NCBI GenBank assembly: GCA_012719335.1
Contig: JAAYAO010000148.1
Location: 1 to 11,618, forward strand
DNA: 11,618 bases
From: Propionibacterium sp.
Lineage (GTDB): Bacteria; Actinomycetota; Actinomycetes; Propionibacteriales; Propionibacteriaceae
Reading direction: 5' to 3'
A program made the translations under genes and the position numbers. Below are positions 1 to 6,350 of the stretch, piece by piece. Below the pieces are notes generated by a model. It ran no database searches and was not told the origin of the DNA. It saw only the letters and a list, made by a program, of their open reading frames with translations. Within the stretch, counting starts at the first letter, position 1, and each line of letters begins with the position of its first letter.

Positions 1-201
1 CGCGCGATCGTGGGCCTGGAGTTGCGGATCACCCGGGTCGAGGCCAAGCAGAAACTGTCGCAGAACAAGTCCCCCGAGGACGTGGCCGGCATCGTGGCCG
101 CGCTGCAGTCCTACGGCGATCTGGACGCCGCCGGCGCGATCCAACGGGCCAATGCCGGCAAGCAGTGGCCCCCGTTGCGGTCGGGGGCCGACCCGGCCTG
201 A
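1..201 (+). CDS. PaiB-family FMN-binding protein, C-terminal fragment (5' end outside window)
   Basis: The frame is open from base 1 and stops with TGA at 199-201, giving the last 66 residues of a protein. The segment around residues 3-25, reading IVGLELRITRVEAKQKLSQN, matches the C-terminal signature of the PaiB family (FMN-binding split-barrel proteins annotated as negative transcriptional regulators), in which a 'GIVGFxxxITRxEGKxKLSQNRS' block is typical. It is followed by the usual short helix (EDVAGIVAALQSYGDLDAAGAI) and a non-conserved tail. Family members bind flavin; the regulatory role comes from Bacillus PaiB and is not shown by this fragment. No clear terminator separates it from ahpC, but the AT-rich 240-320 stretch looks like a fresh promoter, so I do not place it in the ahp operon. 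The family call is fairly safe; the function is unknown. Confidence 0.75.
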   Translation, partial: RAIVGLELRITRVEAKQKLSQNKSPEDVAGIVAALQSYGDLDAAGAIQRANAGKQWPPLRSGADPA

Positions 202-237
202 TCCCCCACCCCGCAAGACACCGCCGATCACGGGAAT

Positions 238-323
238 GTCACGATAGAGTCACGCAATGGCACTCATCAGATCTATCAATCAAAACCATCTTTTATGATC
301 TACGGGATTGATGTAAGCTGATG
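238..323 (+). promoter_or_regulatory. ahpC promoter region with interrupted dyad, candidate OxyR site
   Basis: This is an AT-rich island in GC-rich surroundings. Possible -10 hexamers are TATGAT at 294-299 and TAAGCT at 314-319. Two nested inverted repeats share nearly one centre (about 294): CATCAG at 265-270 with CTGATG at 318-323, and ATCAATC at 275-281 with GATTGAT at 306-312. Upstream, GTCACG occurs twice (238-243 and 249-254), exactly 11 bp apart or one helical turn. LysR-type regulators such as OxyR bind interrupted dyads near the promoters they control, and oxyR is the third gene of this operon, so OxyR is the natural candidate; that is inference. The enteric ATAG/CTAT spacing is not met. 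Confidence 0.45.
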
Positions 324-353
324 CTTGTCAGTTCACCGACCGAAAGGGCATCC

Positions 354-917
354 ATGTCGCTCGTCAACACCAAGATCCTCCCCTTCACCACCACCGCCTT
401 CCGTCAGGGCGAGTTCGTCGAGGTCTCCGACACCGACGTGCTGGGCAAGTGGGCGATCTTCTTCTTCTACCCGGCCGACTTCACCTTCGTGTGCCCCACC
501 GAGCTGGGCGACTTGGCCGACTACTACGAAGAGCTCCAGAAGATGGGCGTCGAGGTCTACTCCGTGTCGACCGACACCCACTTCGTGCACAAGGCCTGGC
601 ACGACGCCTCCGAGACCATCGGCAAGATCAACTACTACATGCTCGGTGACGCCTCGGGCACCATCACCAACAACTTCCAGAACATGCGTGAGGGCATGGG
701 CCTGGCCGACCGGGGCACCTTCCTGGTCGACCCGGACGGCATCATCCAGTTCACCGAGACCACCGCTGAGGGCATCGGCCGCAACGCCGCCGAACTGATG
801 CGCAAGGTCAAGGCCGCCCAGTACGTGCGCAACAACCCGGGCGAGGTTTGCCCGGCCAAGTGGGAAGAGGAAGGCGACACCCTCGCCCCCTCGATCGACC
901 TCGTGGGCAAGATCTGA
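354..917 (+). CDS. ahpC: Alkyl hydroperoxide reductase subunit C (2-Cys peroxiredoxin)
   Basis: This 187-residue protein has exactly the length of E. coli AhpC and matches the family end to end. It is a cytosolic typical 2-Cys peroxiredoxin that reduces H2O2, organic peroxides and peroxynitrite. The peroxidatic cysteine is C47 in FTFVCPTE; the resolving cysteine is C166 in GEVCPAKW near the C-terminus; the C-terminal LVGKI is also typical. It is recharged by AhpF, encoded next. The start at ATG 354 is chosen because AAAGGG (343-348) lies 5 nt upstream and the protein then begins MSLVNTKI as in homologues; an in-frame ATG at 321 would add 11 unrelated residues. The sequence is of the enteric/Firmicute type and unlike the mycobacterial AhpC that works with AhpD. 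It is the first gene of an apparent ahpC-ahpF-oxyR operon. Confidence 0.98.
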   Translation: MSLVNTKILPFTTTAFRQGEFVEVSDTDVLGKWAIFFFYPADFTFVCPTELGDLADYYEELQKMGVEVYSVSTDTHFVHKAWHDASETIGKINYYMLGDASGTITNNFQNMREGMGLADRGTFLVDPDGIIQFTETTAEGIGRNAAELMRKVKAAQYVRNNPGEVCPAKWEEEGDTLAPSIDLVGKI

Positions 918-961
918 TCTCGACCCCCGCGTGCTGACCGCACGTTTCGAGTGAGCCCCAT

Positions 962-1002
962 GCCGACGGCGGGTGACTGCAAGCCGGTCACCCGCCGTTG
1001 GC
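962..1002 (+). terminator. Strong hairpin between ahpC and ahpF (terminator or attenuator-like)
   Basis: Arms 962-977 and 987-1002 pair over 16 bp with a single G-T wobble (965/999); the inner 12 bp (ACGGCGGGTGAC with its exact complement) are perfect, around a 9-nt loop at 978-986. There is no T-run after it, which is common for actinobacterial terminators. It lies 45 nt after the ahpC stop and about 100 nt before the ahpF start. Partial termination, or 3'-end stabilisation of an ahpC transcript, would give the excess of AhpC over AhpF usual for these systems; that is inference. Confidence 0.6.
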
Positions 1003-1105
1003 GCACCACCACCCCCACGGCCGCATCCGGCCCACCCATTCGTCCCGCCGCCCACCGGCGGCAGTTCGGCCGTCGCCACGGCCACATCACAATCAGGAGA
1101 ACGCT

Positions 1106-2662
1106 GTGCTCGACGCCAATCTGACCGCCCAACTCACCCAGTACCTGGAACGCATCACCGAGCCGATCGAGTTGCGCAGTTCGCTGGACGACCGCCCCAA
1201 GTCGGCCGAGATGGCCGAACTGTTGGACGAGATCGCCGCCTGCGCCGACAAGGTCACGCATGTGCGTACCGATGACGACGAGCGCAAGCCGTCCTTCGCG
1301 ATCGCCCGCCCGGGCACCGACATCGCGGTGCGCTTCGCGGGCCTGCCGATGGGTCACGAGTTCACCTCCCTGGTGCTCGCCCTGCTCCAGGTCGGCGGCG
1401 TGCCGGTCAAGGAGGACGAGTCGGTACTGGAGGCCGTCAAGGACCTCGACGGCGATTACGAGTTCGTCACCTACATGTCGCTGACCTGCCAGAACTGCCC
1501 GACCGTGGTGCAGGCCCTGAACGCGATGGCGGTGCTGAACCCCCGCATCAAGCACACCGCGGTCGAGGGCTCGCTGTTTCAGGACGAGGTCGAGGAGCGC
1601 CGCATCCTGGCCGTGCCGACGGTCTTCCTGAACGGTGAGGAGTTCGGCGCCGGCCGGATGGACATCGCCGACTTCGTCGCCAAGCTGGACACCTCCGGTG
1701 GCGCGAAGATGGCCGAGAAGCTGAACGAGCGCGAGGCCTACGACGTGCTGGTGGTCGGTGGTGGCCCGGCCGGTGCCGCAGCCGCGATCTACGCCGCCCG
1801 CAAGGGCATCCGTACCGGGGTGGCCGCCGACCGGGTCGGTGGTCAGACCCTGGACACCATGTCGATCGAGAACTTCGTCTCGGTGCCGAAGACCGAGGGG
1901 CCGAAGTTCGCCGCCGCCCTCGAGGAGCACATGGGCGACTACGACATCGACCTGATCAAGAACGTGCGTGCCGAGAAGCTCGAACCGGGCACCGACGGCC
2001 TGCACACCGTGCACTTCGAGGGCGGTGGCCAACTGCGGGCCAAGACCGTGGTGCTGGCCACCGGCGCCCGCTGGCGCACCCTGGGCGTGCCCGGCGAACA
2101 GGACTACCGCAACAAGGGTGTGTCCTTCTGCCCGCACTGCGACGGCCCGCTGTTCAAGGACAAGCCGATCGCGGTGGTCGGCGGTGGCAACTCCGGTATC
2201 GAGGCCGCGATCGACCTGGCCGGGGTCACCAGCCACGTCACCGTGGTGGAGTTCCTCGACGAACTGAAGGCCGACGAGGTGTTGTTGCGCAAGCTGAACT
2301 CGCTGCCCAACACCGAGGTGATCACCGGCGCCCGCACCACCGAGGTGCTCGGTGACGGTGGCCAGATGACCGGCCTGGATTACGAGGACCGGGCTTCGGG
2401 CGACAGCCGCCACCTGGACGTCAACGGCGTCTTCGTGCAGATCGGCCTGCTGCCGAACACCGAATGGCTCAAGGGCGCAATCGAACTCAGCGATCGCGGC
2501 GAGATCGTGATCGACGAGCGCGGCAACACCTCGGTGCCGGGCATCTTCGCCGCCGGCGACTGCACCACCGTGCCGTACAAGCAGATCCTGATCGCCGAGG
2601 GCGCCGGTGCCACCGCCGCGCTGTCGGCCTTCGATCACCTGATCCGGGTGCCGGTGGCATGA
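1106..2662 (+). CDS. ahpF: Alkyl hydroperoxide reductase subunit F (flavin disulfide reductase for AhpC)
   Basis: This 518-residue cytosolic flavoprotein (E. coli AhpF has 521) passes electrons from NAD(P)H through FAD and two disulfides to AhpC. The N-terminal double-thioredoxin-fold domain (about 1-195) carries the CxxC pair C128/C131 in SLTCQNC. The FAD-binding motif is GGGPAG near 218-223. The thioredoxin-reductase-like redox centre is C342/C345 in FCPHC. The pyridine-nucleotide motif is GGGNSG near 359-364, and the C-terminal FAD contact [15 protein letters not shown] is near 479-493. The start at GTG 1106 has AGGAGA 5 nt upstream and gives the MLDANL-type N-terminus of the family; the frame is open further upstream (to 998) but that stretch is His/Pro-rich and unlike AhpF. 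It lies 188 bp after ahpC, with a hairpin between, and one base before oxyR. Confidence 0.97.
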   Translation: MLDANLTAQLTQYLERITEPIELRSSLDDRPKSAEMAELLDEIAACADKVTHVRTDDDERKPSFAIARPGTDIAVRFAGLPMGHEFTSLVLALLQVGGVPVKEDESVLEAVKDLDGDYEFVTYMSLTCQNCPTVVQALNAMAVLNPRIKHTAVEGSLFQDEVEERRILAVPTVFLNGEEFGAGRMDIADFVAKLDTSGGAKMAEKLNEREAYDVLVVGGGPAGAAAAIYAARKGIRTGVAADRVGGQTLDTMSIENFVSVPKTEGPKFAAALEEHMGDYDIDLIKNVRAEKLEPGTDGLHTVHFEGGGQLRAKTVVLATGARWRTLGVPGEQDYRNKGVSFCPHCDGPLFKDKPIAVVGGGNSGIEAAIDLAGVTSHVTVVEFLDELKADEVLLRKLNSLPNTEVITGARTTEVLGDGGQMTGLDYEDRASGDSRHLDVNGVFVQIGLLPNTEWLKGAIELSDRGEIVIDERGNTSVPGIFAAGDCTTVPYKQILIAEGAGATAALSAFDHLIRVPVA

Positions 2663-2663
2663 C

Positions 2664-3581
2664 GTGAACCTGCGCGATCTGGAATACCTCGTCGCCCTCG
2701 ACGAGCATCGACACTTCGGCCGGGCGGCCGCCGCGAGCTACGCCTCCCAGCCGACGTTGTCGACCCAGATCCGCAAACTGGAAACCGAGTTGGGGGTGGA
2801 CCTCATCGAGCGGGGTTCCCGCCAGGTGTTGTTCACCCCCGTCGGTGACCAGGTGGTGGCCAAGGCCAGGACGATCCTGGCCGAGGTCGCCGAGATCCAT
2901 CGGGTCGCGAGGTTCGCCTCCGAACCCTATTCCGGCACCCTGCGGCTGGGCGCCTTCCCCACCCTCGCCCCGTACCTGCTGCCGCACACCACCCCGCAAC
3001 TGCACCGGGCCTTCCCGGATCTGGAAATCCTGCTGGTGGAGGAGAAGACCGACACCCTGGTGTCGCAGCTGCGCAGCGGACGGTTGGACGCGGCTCTGCT
3101 CGCCCTGCCGGTGACCGACGACGCCCTGCACGTCGAGCCACTGTTCCGGGAGAACTTCGTGCTGGCCACGCCGGCCGGGCACCCCCTGGCCGACCCGCAC
3201 TCGGCACTGTCCAGCACCAAACTCGCCGCCGAGGATCTGCTGCTGTTGACCGAGGGCCACTGTCTGCGCGATCAGGCGCTGGACGTGTGCACCCGTACCG
3301 GTGCGGTGGCCCGCCCCGATTTTCAGGCGACCAGCCTGGAGACCCTGCGGTTGATGGTTGCCTCGGGGGTCGGAATGACCCTGATGCCGGAGTTGTCGGT
3401 GTCTCCCCCGGTGCCGAGCAATCCGTCGATCGCGTTGCGGCCGTTCACCGACCCGGCGCCCTCACGCGATATCGCGATGGTGTGGCGCCGCACCTCGGTG
3501 CAGGCCGATCTGCTGCGGGAGGTGGCCGAGGTGTTCCGGGCCGCGGTGGCCGATACCCCGCTGGTTCAGCTCACCGACTGA
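2664..3581 (+). CDS. oxyR: Hydrogen-peroxide sensor, LysR-type regulator OxyR
   Basis: This 305-residue LysR-family regulator is very close to E. coli OxyR (305 residues). The N-terminal winged HTH (about 1-60) begins MNLRDLEYLVALDEHRHFGRAA and contains the recognition region SQPTLSTQIRKLE. The effector domain (about 90-300) holds the peroxide-sensing pair C200 and C209 in GHCLRDQALDVC, matching C199/C208 of E. coli OxyR, which form a disulfide on peroxide exposure. The ATSLETLRLMVASGVGMTLMP block is also diagnostic. GTG 2664 starts one base after the ahpF stop with no strong ribosome site, suggesting translational coupling. Being downstream of its expected targets, it would be co-induced with them (feedback), unlike the divergent oxyR-ahpC order of mycobacteria. 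Its 3' end overlaps the convergent membrane-protein gene by 16 bp. Confidence 0.95.
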   Translation: MNLRDLEYLVALDEHRHFGRAAAASYASQPTLSTQIRKLETELGVDLIERGSRQVLFTPVGDQVVAKARTILAEVAEIHRVARFASEPYSGTLRLGAFPTLAPYLLPHTTPQLHRAFPDLEILLVEEKTDTLVSQLRSGRLDAALLALPVTDDALHVEPLFRENFVLATPAGHPLADPHSALSSTKLAAEDLLLLTEGHCLRDQALDVCTRTGAVARPDFQATSLETLRLMVASGVGMTLMPELSVSPPVPSNPSIALRPFTDPAPSRDIAMVWRRTSVQADLLREVAEVFRAAVADTPLVQLTD

Positions 3582-3850
3582 TCGGTTCTGGGGGCCGGTT
3601 CGTCGTCGTCCTCGTCGTGGTCGGGCGAGTTCGCCCGCATCTCCTCACCCCAATGCTGTGCGCCCTGCCCGGCCCCGTCGACCTCGTCGGCATAGGGGAC
3701 GTCGATCCGGCGCATGTGGCGCACCATCGACCAGGCCAGCAGCGCCACCACGACACCCAACCCCAGCACCAGCAGCAACGCACCCAACCCGGGACGGACC
3801 ACGTCGGGGTCGATGTGCGGCGGAATCTCGAGCAGGATCATGTGCTGCAT
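3566..3850 (-). CDS. Small single-pass membrane protein downstream of mca
   Basis: This protein of 94 residues (ATG 3850) or 91 (ATG 3841) has one hydrophobic segment, GLGALLLVLGLGVVVALLAW, at about 21-40. A basic patch (MVRHMRR) follows and then a hydrophilic, very acidic tail (DHDEDDDEP). The distribution of charge suggests the N-terminus outside and the tail in the cytosol. Neither start has a good ribosome site; the mca stop lies 20 nt upstream of ATG 3850, so coupling to mca is likely. I do not recognise a named domain. A small membrane protein next to mca is also present in M. tuberculosis (the Rv1083 position, from memory), so the pairing looks conserved. Its function is unknown. Its stop lies inside the 3' end of oxyR on the other strand. 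Confidence 0.75.
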   Translation of the reverse strand: MQHMILLEIPPHIDPDVVRPGLGALLLVLGLGVVVALLAWSMVRHMRRIDVPYADEVDGAGQGAQHWGEEMRANSPDHDEDDDEPAPRTDQSVS

Positions 3851-3870
3851 CGTACCCGAGAAAAACCGGG

Positions 3871-4803
3871 TCAGACCTCGTCGTGCCGCAGGGGTTCGGC
3901 GATCCCGGCGAACAGGTCGTCCTCGGGCAGGTCGGTGGGAATCGCCGCATCGACGAGTTGGTAGTCCTCGGTCGGCCAGGCCGCCCGTTGCACGTCCAAT
4001 GGCACCGCGAACCAGAACCCGTTCGGATCGATCTGGGTGGCGTGGGCGAGCAGGGCCCGGTCGCGCACCTCGAACCAGTCGGCGCACGGCACCTTCGTGG
4101 TGATCCGGGCCTGATGGGCCTCGTCCCGCTTCCAGTCCTTGAGCCGCTCGGCGTAGACCGATTCCATGTCCCGCAGACGCATCTCGGCGTCCAGGGCGGC
4201 GTACCGGTCGTAGTGGAAACCGAACTGGTAGTAGGTCTTGAGCACCTGCCAGGTCGGCCCGGCCTCCGGGCGGTGTTCGGGATCGGCGGCCTGTTCGATC
4301 GCCAGCATCGAGATCGTGTGGGTCATGATGTGGTCGGGATGCGGGTAGCCCCCGTTCTCGTCGTAGGTGACCACCACATGGGGCCGGAAACGCCGGATCA
4401 ACTCGACCAGTGGCCGGGCTCCCTCGTCCGGGTCGAGCAGTGCGAAGCAGCCGTCGGGCAACGGCGGCAACGGGTCACCCTCGGGCAGGCCGGAGTCGAC
4501 GAACCCCAACCACACCTGTTCCACCCCGAGGATGTCGCGGGCGGCCTCCATCTCCCGGCGGCGCACCTCGGTGAGGTTCGCGACGATGTCGGGCCGGTCC
4601 ATCGCGGGGTTCAGAATCGAGCCGCGCTCCCCTCCGGTGCAGGTCGCCACCACGACCTCGACGCCCTGTTCCCGGTACATCGCCATCGTGGCCGCACCCT
4701 TGCTGGACTCGTCGTCGGGGTGGGCGTGGACGCACAACAGCCGCAGTCGCTCACCGGCGTCATCACGGCGCAGCACGGACTGATCGGGGTCACTGTTGGT
4801 CAC
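3871..4803 (-). CDS. mca: Mycothiol S-conjugate amidase
   Basis: This 310-residue protein belongs to the LmbE/PIG-L zinc deacetylase family. Mca cleaves the amide bond of mycothiol S-conjugates, giving a mercapturic acid for export and GlcN-Ins for mycothiol recycling, so it detoxifies electrophiles in the cytosol. Zinc-site motifs are visible: AHPDDE (H28, D31, with D30 as the expected base) and PHPDH (H158). TGGERGSILNPAM, WLGFVDSGLP and RAHATQIDP-like AHATQIDP favour Mca over MshB, the other mycothiol family member. GTG 4803 is chosen because AAGG lies 7 nt upstream; GTG 4776 (301 residues) is possible. The small membrane protein follows after 20 nt. The divergent DUF4307 gene starts only 52 bp away. 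Confidence 0.93.
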   Translation of the reverse strand: MTNSDPDQSVLRRDDAGERLRLLCVHAHPDDESSKGAATMAMYREQGVEVVVATCTGGERGSILNPAMDRPDIVANLTEVRRREMEAARDILGVEQVWLGFVDSGLPEGDPLPPLPDGCFALLDPDEGARPLVELIRRFRPHVVVTYDENGGYPHPDHIMTHTISMLAIEQAADPEHRPEAGPTWQVLKTYYQFGFHYDRYAALDAEMRLRDMESVYAERLKDWKRDEAHQARITTKVPCADWFEVRDRALLAHATQIDPNGFWFAVPLDVQRAAWPTEDYQLVDAAIPTDLPEDDLFAGIAEPLRHDEV

Positions 4804-4837
4804 CAGTATACCTTGCCATGATCGGGACGGGGCCACA

Positions 4838-4855
4838 CACATCTAAGATGTGGGG
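4838..4855 (+). promoter_or_regulatory. Leaderless promoter of the DUF4307 gene inside a 15-bp palindrome
   Basis: CACATCTAAGATGTG (4838-4852) is a perfect palindrome with 7-bp arms and one central base. It contains a -10 hexamer TAAGAT (4844-4849) ending 6 nt before the GTG start at 4856, so the transcript probably begins on the start codon. No convincing -35 is visible at 17 bp. Because the element is symmetric it offers a weaker -10-like sequence (TTAGAT) on the other strand too, which could serve mca about 40 bp away. It could also be an operator. Sequence seen; use inferred. Confidence 0.5.
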
Positions 4856-5263
4856 GTGTCCTCGAGTACTGCAACCGATCGCCTGGCCCGCCGCTATCCC
4901 CCGTCCCGGGTACCCCGCTGGGCGGTGATCGCGGGCGTGATCGTGCTGGCGGCGGTGGCGATCACCTGGCTGGTGATCACCGCCGGTCGGCAATCACAGC
5001 CTCCGGTGTCGGCACAGATCACCACCTTCGACATCGCCTCCGACCGGGAAGCGCACTTCGAGATGACCGTGCAGCGTCCCGACCCGTCGGTGGAGGTGAC
5101 CTGCACGGTGATCGCCCAGGCGGTCAACCACGAGCGGGTCGGCGAGATCCTGGATCTGCGGGTGCCGCCGGACGAGCACGAGTTGGTGCGGGTGCGCGGC
5201 ACGATCGAAACCTTCCGGGAGGCCACGTCGGTGTCGTTGGAGGGGTGTACCCCGGTGCAGTGA
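4856..5263 (+). CDS. DUF4307 single-pass membrane protein
   Basis: This 135-residue protein has a short basic N-terminus, one transmembrane segment at about 21-43 (AVIAGVIVLAAVAITWLVIT) and a C-terminal domain of roughly 90 residues that should lie outside the membrane. That domain holds two cysteines (VTCTVIAQ and the C-terminal LEGCTPV) that could pair. The layout and context match the DUF4307 family, an actinobacterial family of unknown function found between greA and mca in M. tuberculosis (Rv1081c, from memory). GTG 4856 is preferred over GTG 4850 because it fits a leaderless transcript. It lies 57 bp before greA, which has its own promoter. It is a conserved neighbour, not a demonstrated partner, of mycothiol metabolism. 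Confidence 0.8.
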   Translation: MSSSTATDRLARRYPPSRVPRWAVIAGVIVLAAVAITWLVITAGRQSQPPVSAQITTFDIASDREAHFEMTVQRPDPSVEVTCTVIAQAVNHERVGEILDLRVPPDEHELVRVRGTIETFREATSVSLEGCTPVQ

Positions 5264-5280
5264 TGTTCCGCGGACGGGAA

Positions 5281-5320
5281 GGAAGCTGAACCGCGAGAGC
5301 CGTTCGGATAAGCTTCCCCA
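5281..5320 (+). promoter_or_regulatory. greA promoter, leaderless, flanked by inverted repeat
   Basis: A -35-like CTGAAC (5286-5291), a 17-bp spacer and a -10 TAAGCT (5309-5314) end 6 nt before the greA ATG at 5321, and no ribosome site is present. This fits a transcript starting at the ATG. GGAAGCT (5281-5287) and AGCTTCC (5311-5317) form a 7-bp inverted repeat that brackets the -35 and the -10 and could be an operator. Confidence 0.55.
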
Positions 5321-5830
5321 ATGGCTGAAAACATCACCGAGACAATTTGGCTCACGCAGGAGGCGTACGACAAGCTCGTCGCCGAACTCGACCATCTCAA
5401 GGACGAGGGCCGCGCGGAGGTCTCCGCGCGGATCGCCGAAGCCCGCGAGGAAGGCGACCTGCGGGAGAACGGCGGCTACCACGCCGCCCGTGAGGAGCAG
5501 GGCCAGCAGGAGGCCCGGATCCGCCAGTTGGAGGACATCGTGCGGCGCGCCGAGGTCGGCGAACTGCCCGAGGATCCCGACGAGGTGGGGGCCGGCTCCC
5601 AGGTCACCATCGCCTTCGACGGCGACGAGGACGACACCGAAACCTTCCTGCTCGGATCCCGCGAGATGATCGGGCTGGACAAGGACGTGGACATTCCCGT
5701 CTACAGCCCGCAGTCCCCACTGGGTGCTGCGATCATGGGCCGCAAGAAGGGTGACACCGTCAGTTACCCGACCCCGGCCGGCAAGGAGATCGCGGTCAAG
5801 ATCACCAAGGTCGAACCCTTCCAGGGATAA
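5321..5830 (+). CDS. greA: Transcription elongation factor GreA
   Basis: This 169-residue GreA enters the secondary channel of RNA polymerase and triggers cleavage of backtracked RNA. The N-terminal antiparallel coiled coil (about 10-80) has the acidic tip motif EEGDLRENGGYHAAREEQG, in which D46 and E49 match the catalytic-tip D41/E44 of E. coli GreA. The C-terminal FKBP-like domain (about 90-169) ends with SPLGAAIMGRKKGDTVSYPTP. The 'GGYHAA' form is typical of actinobacteria. The start at ATG 5321 has no ribosome site but an ideal -10 for a leaderless mRNA. It is followed by a strong terminator. The greA/DUF4307/mca order is conserved with M. tuberculosis. Confidence 0.97.
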   Translation: MAENITETIWLTQEAYDKLVAELDHLKDEGRAEVSARIAEAREEGDLRENGGYHAAREEQGQQEARIRQLEDIVRRAEVGELPEDPDEVGAGSQVTIAFDGDEDDTETFLLGSREMIGLDKDVDIPVYSPQSPLGAAIMGRKKGDTVSYPTPAGKEIAVKITKVEPFQG

Positions 5831-5871
5831 CCGGCTGTGCCGGCCCGGGAGCCGGCAGTGTTTTCCGCCAG

Positions 5872-5909
5872 CGACCGAGCCGCACACCATCGGGTGTGCG
5901 GCTCGGTCG
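5872..5909. terminator. Perfect 17-bp stem terminator between greA and the DUF2089 gene
   Basis: Arms 5872-5888 and 5893-5909 are exact reverse complements over 17 bp (first arm begins CGACCGAGCCGCACACC) around the 4-nt loop ATCG. It lies 41 nt after the greA stop and 48 nt past the stop of the convergent DUF2089 gene, so it can serve both strands. Only TT follows on the plus strand, in line with actinobacterial terminators lacking a long U-tract. Confidence 0.85.
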
Positions 5910-5957
5910 TTCGCATGGCAGCGGCGGTCTCCCCCACCTCACACGGCAGTCCGGCCG

Positions 5958-6350
5958 TCAGCTCCCCTCGGCGAGGATCCGCTGGGCCTCGGCGGGGGTC
6001 AGCACCCCGGCGGCCACGTCGGCCAAGATCTTGTCCCGGTCCACCGGGGTGCTCACCGGGGCCTGCTTCTCCAGCCCGAGGTTGACCAGCAGGGTGGTGA
6101 ACCTGGCCCGGGCGGTCGGGTAGGACACCCCCAGGTGCTTCTCCACCTCCCGCAGGTTGCCGCGCGAGGTGAGGAACACCTTGAGCATTTCCAGGTCGGC
6201 GTCGTCGAGGGCGCAGAACGGGCAGCCGGCGAACTCGCCGGCCAACTCGGTGCCACAGGAGGCGCACCCCAGTCGGGTCACCTCCAGTTGATCGGCGCAC
6301 ACCGGGCATTCGCTGGGTGCCCGGTGCGTCGGACGGGGTCGCTCACTCAT
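5958..6350 (-). CDS. DUF2089 protein: zinc ribbon, helix-turn-helix and SHOCT-like tail
   Basis: This 130-residue protein has three parts. Residues 15-46 hold three CxxC pairs (C15/C18, C29/C32, C43/C46), expected to bind zinc. Residues about 50-94 form a helix-turn-helix-like segment with GNLREVEKHLGVSYPTARARF, as in DUF2089 proteins. Residues about 106-130 (DKILADVAAGVLTPAEAQRIL) look like the short SHOCT-like helical module. The start at ATG 6350 is chosen because AGGAGG (minus strand 6365-6360) lies 9 nt upstream; it overlaps the preceding gene's stop by 8 bp (ATGAGTGA), a sign of coupling. Family members are presumed DNA-binding regulators, with no target known to me. It may regulate its own operon, whose promoter carries a palindrome (7274-7292). 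The family call is good; the role is inferred. Confidence 0.85.
   Translation of the reverse strand: MSERPRPTHRAPSECPVCADQLEVTRLGCASCGTELAGEFAGCPFCALDDADLEMLKVFLTSRGNLREVEKHLGVSYPTARARFTTLLVNLGLEKQAPVSTPVDRDKILADVAAGVLTPAEAQRILAEGS

Noticed and set aside
244..276. E. coli-type OxyR pattern (ATAG/CTAT elements) upstream of ahpC
   Set aside because: ATAG (244-247) and CTAT (273-276) are present but 25 nt apart, which does not fit the 7-nt spaced four-element pattern.
321..353. ATG 321 as the ahpC start
   Set aside because: It would add 11 residues not found in AhpC, whereas ATG 354 has a ribosome site at proper spacing and gives the family's exact N-terminus.
1003..1105. N-terminal extension of AhpF upstream of GTG 1106
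   Set aside because: The frame is open to 998 but encodes a His/Pro/Arg-rich stretch unlike any AhpF, and it runs through the hairpin arm; GTG 1106 has a good ribosome site.
635..2638. Long open reading frame on the minus strand opposite ahpC and ahpF
   Set aside because: High-GC codon bias leaves the antisense frame open. The product resembles no known family and the plus-strand genes here are certain.
4805..4810. TATACT on the minus strand as the mca -10
   Set aside because: It is an excellent hexamer but ends one base before GTG 4803, so the transcript would begin inside the gene. It would only work with the later GTG 4776, and the AAGG ribosome site favours 4803.
5831..5858. GCCGGC repeats just after greA as a separate terminator
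   Set aside because: Only a 5-bp stem forms (5831-5843), and the 17-bp stem at 5872-5909 explains termination far better.
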